A stretch of DNA of 62,954 nucleotides from Bacteroidales bacterium UBA3297. Lineage in GTDB: Bacteria > Bacteroidota > Bacteroidia > Bacteroidales > Paludibacteraceae. Below the pieces are notes generated by a model. The model had not been told where the DNA came from. It worked only from the letters and a program-made list of their open reading frames with translations, and searched no databases. Within the stretch, counting starts at the first letter, position 1. Each line of letters starts with the position of its first letter. Location: NCBI GenBank assembly GCA_002362105.1, contig DETD01000031.1, positions 89,460 through 152,413 on the forward strand, given 5' to 3'. The translations under genes were made by a program, and so were the position numbers. Shown here piece after piece: positions 62,932 through 62,954 of the stretch.

Positions 62932-62954
62932 CGGTGCGTATGGGACTCGAACCC
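62932..62954 (-). tRNA. tRNA 3' end, partial (identity unknown)
   Basis: The minus strand reads GGG-TTCGAGT-CCCAT, the T arm, then ACGCACC, the 3' acceptor strand, and G as discriminator base. CCA is not encoded. The anticodon lies outside the window. G73 is usual for Asn, Asp, Gln or Trp tRNAs, but that is not enough to name it. Confidence 0.8.

Overview
The window comes from a Bacteroidales chromosome (phylum Bacteroidota); I cannot fix the family. Evidence: the type IX secretion translocon SprA/Sov next to ruvA, many exported proteins ending in type IX-like C-terminal sorting domains, the DapL/DapF branch of lysine and meso-diaminopimelate synthesis, and promoters carrying the Bacteroidota -7 box TAnnTTTG about 20-40 bases before the start codon. 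These boxes helped me choose many starts: several in-frame upstream starts lie inside the box and cannot be translated.

Bases 1-25,400 are an accessory region. It holds five BspA-like surface proteins built from 26-residue (78-bp) leucine-rich repeats, one of them cut by the window edge; a secreted GH5 enzyme with two CBM6 domains; two mosaic AAA-ATPase/PD-(D/E)XK nuclease paralogues; a DUF4143 ATPase plus what looks like its deletion scar elsewhere; a HipBA toxin-antitoxin pair with a palindromic operator; and a single-chain restriction enzyme (nuclease, helicase, methyltransferase) that ends in a LexA/S24-like peptidase. A family of three-hairpin repeats, about 120-140 bp long and all in the same orientation, lies between these genes in at least nine copies. 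A second repeat family has the same layout and linkers but different stem sequences. A further long hairpin RNA candidate lies just upstream of the restriction gene.

Bases 25,400-50,000 are mostly core: sprA and ruvA, two tandem methionine aminopeptidase genes, a flotillin, a large alpha-2-macroglobulin-like protein without the thioester motif, an FGE/SUMF1-like exported protein, a lipoprotein with a DUF3298-like end, and the dapF-dapL operon. Bases 50,000-62,954 hold a secreted HExxH protein, a two-gene glycan-degradation unit (beta-helix/CBM6 protein and GH2 beta-galactosidase, both with sorting domains), a radical SAM/SPASM gene coupled to a small Cys-containing exported protein, an exported YD-repeat-like protein, a SUKH-BRCT-DUF1963 fusion, a possible 37-residue membrane protein, a TauE/SafE permease, and the 3' end of a tRNA gene.

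Functional links: SprA would export the sorting-domain cargo (GH5, two BspA-like proteins, beta-helix protein, GH2). DapF and DapL act in the same pathway. HipBA, the restriction enzyme, the ATPase/nuclease genes and the structured repeats together look like a defence/plasticity island. No integrase, transposase, reverse transcriptase, rRNA or CRISPR array was seen.
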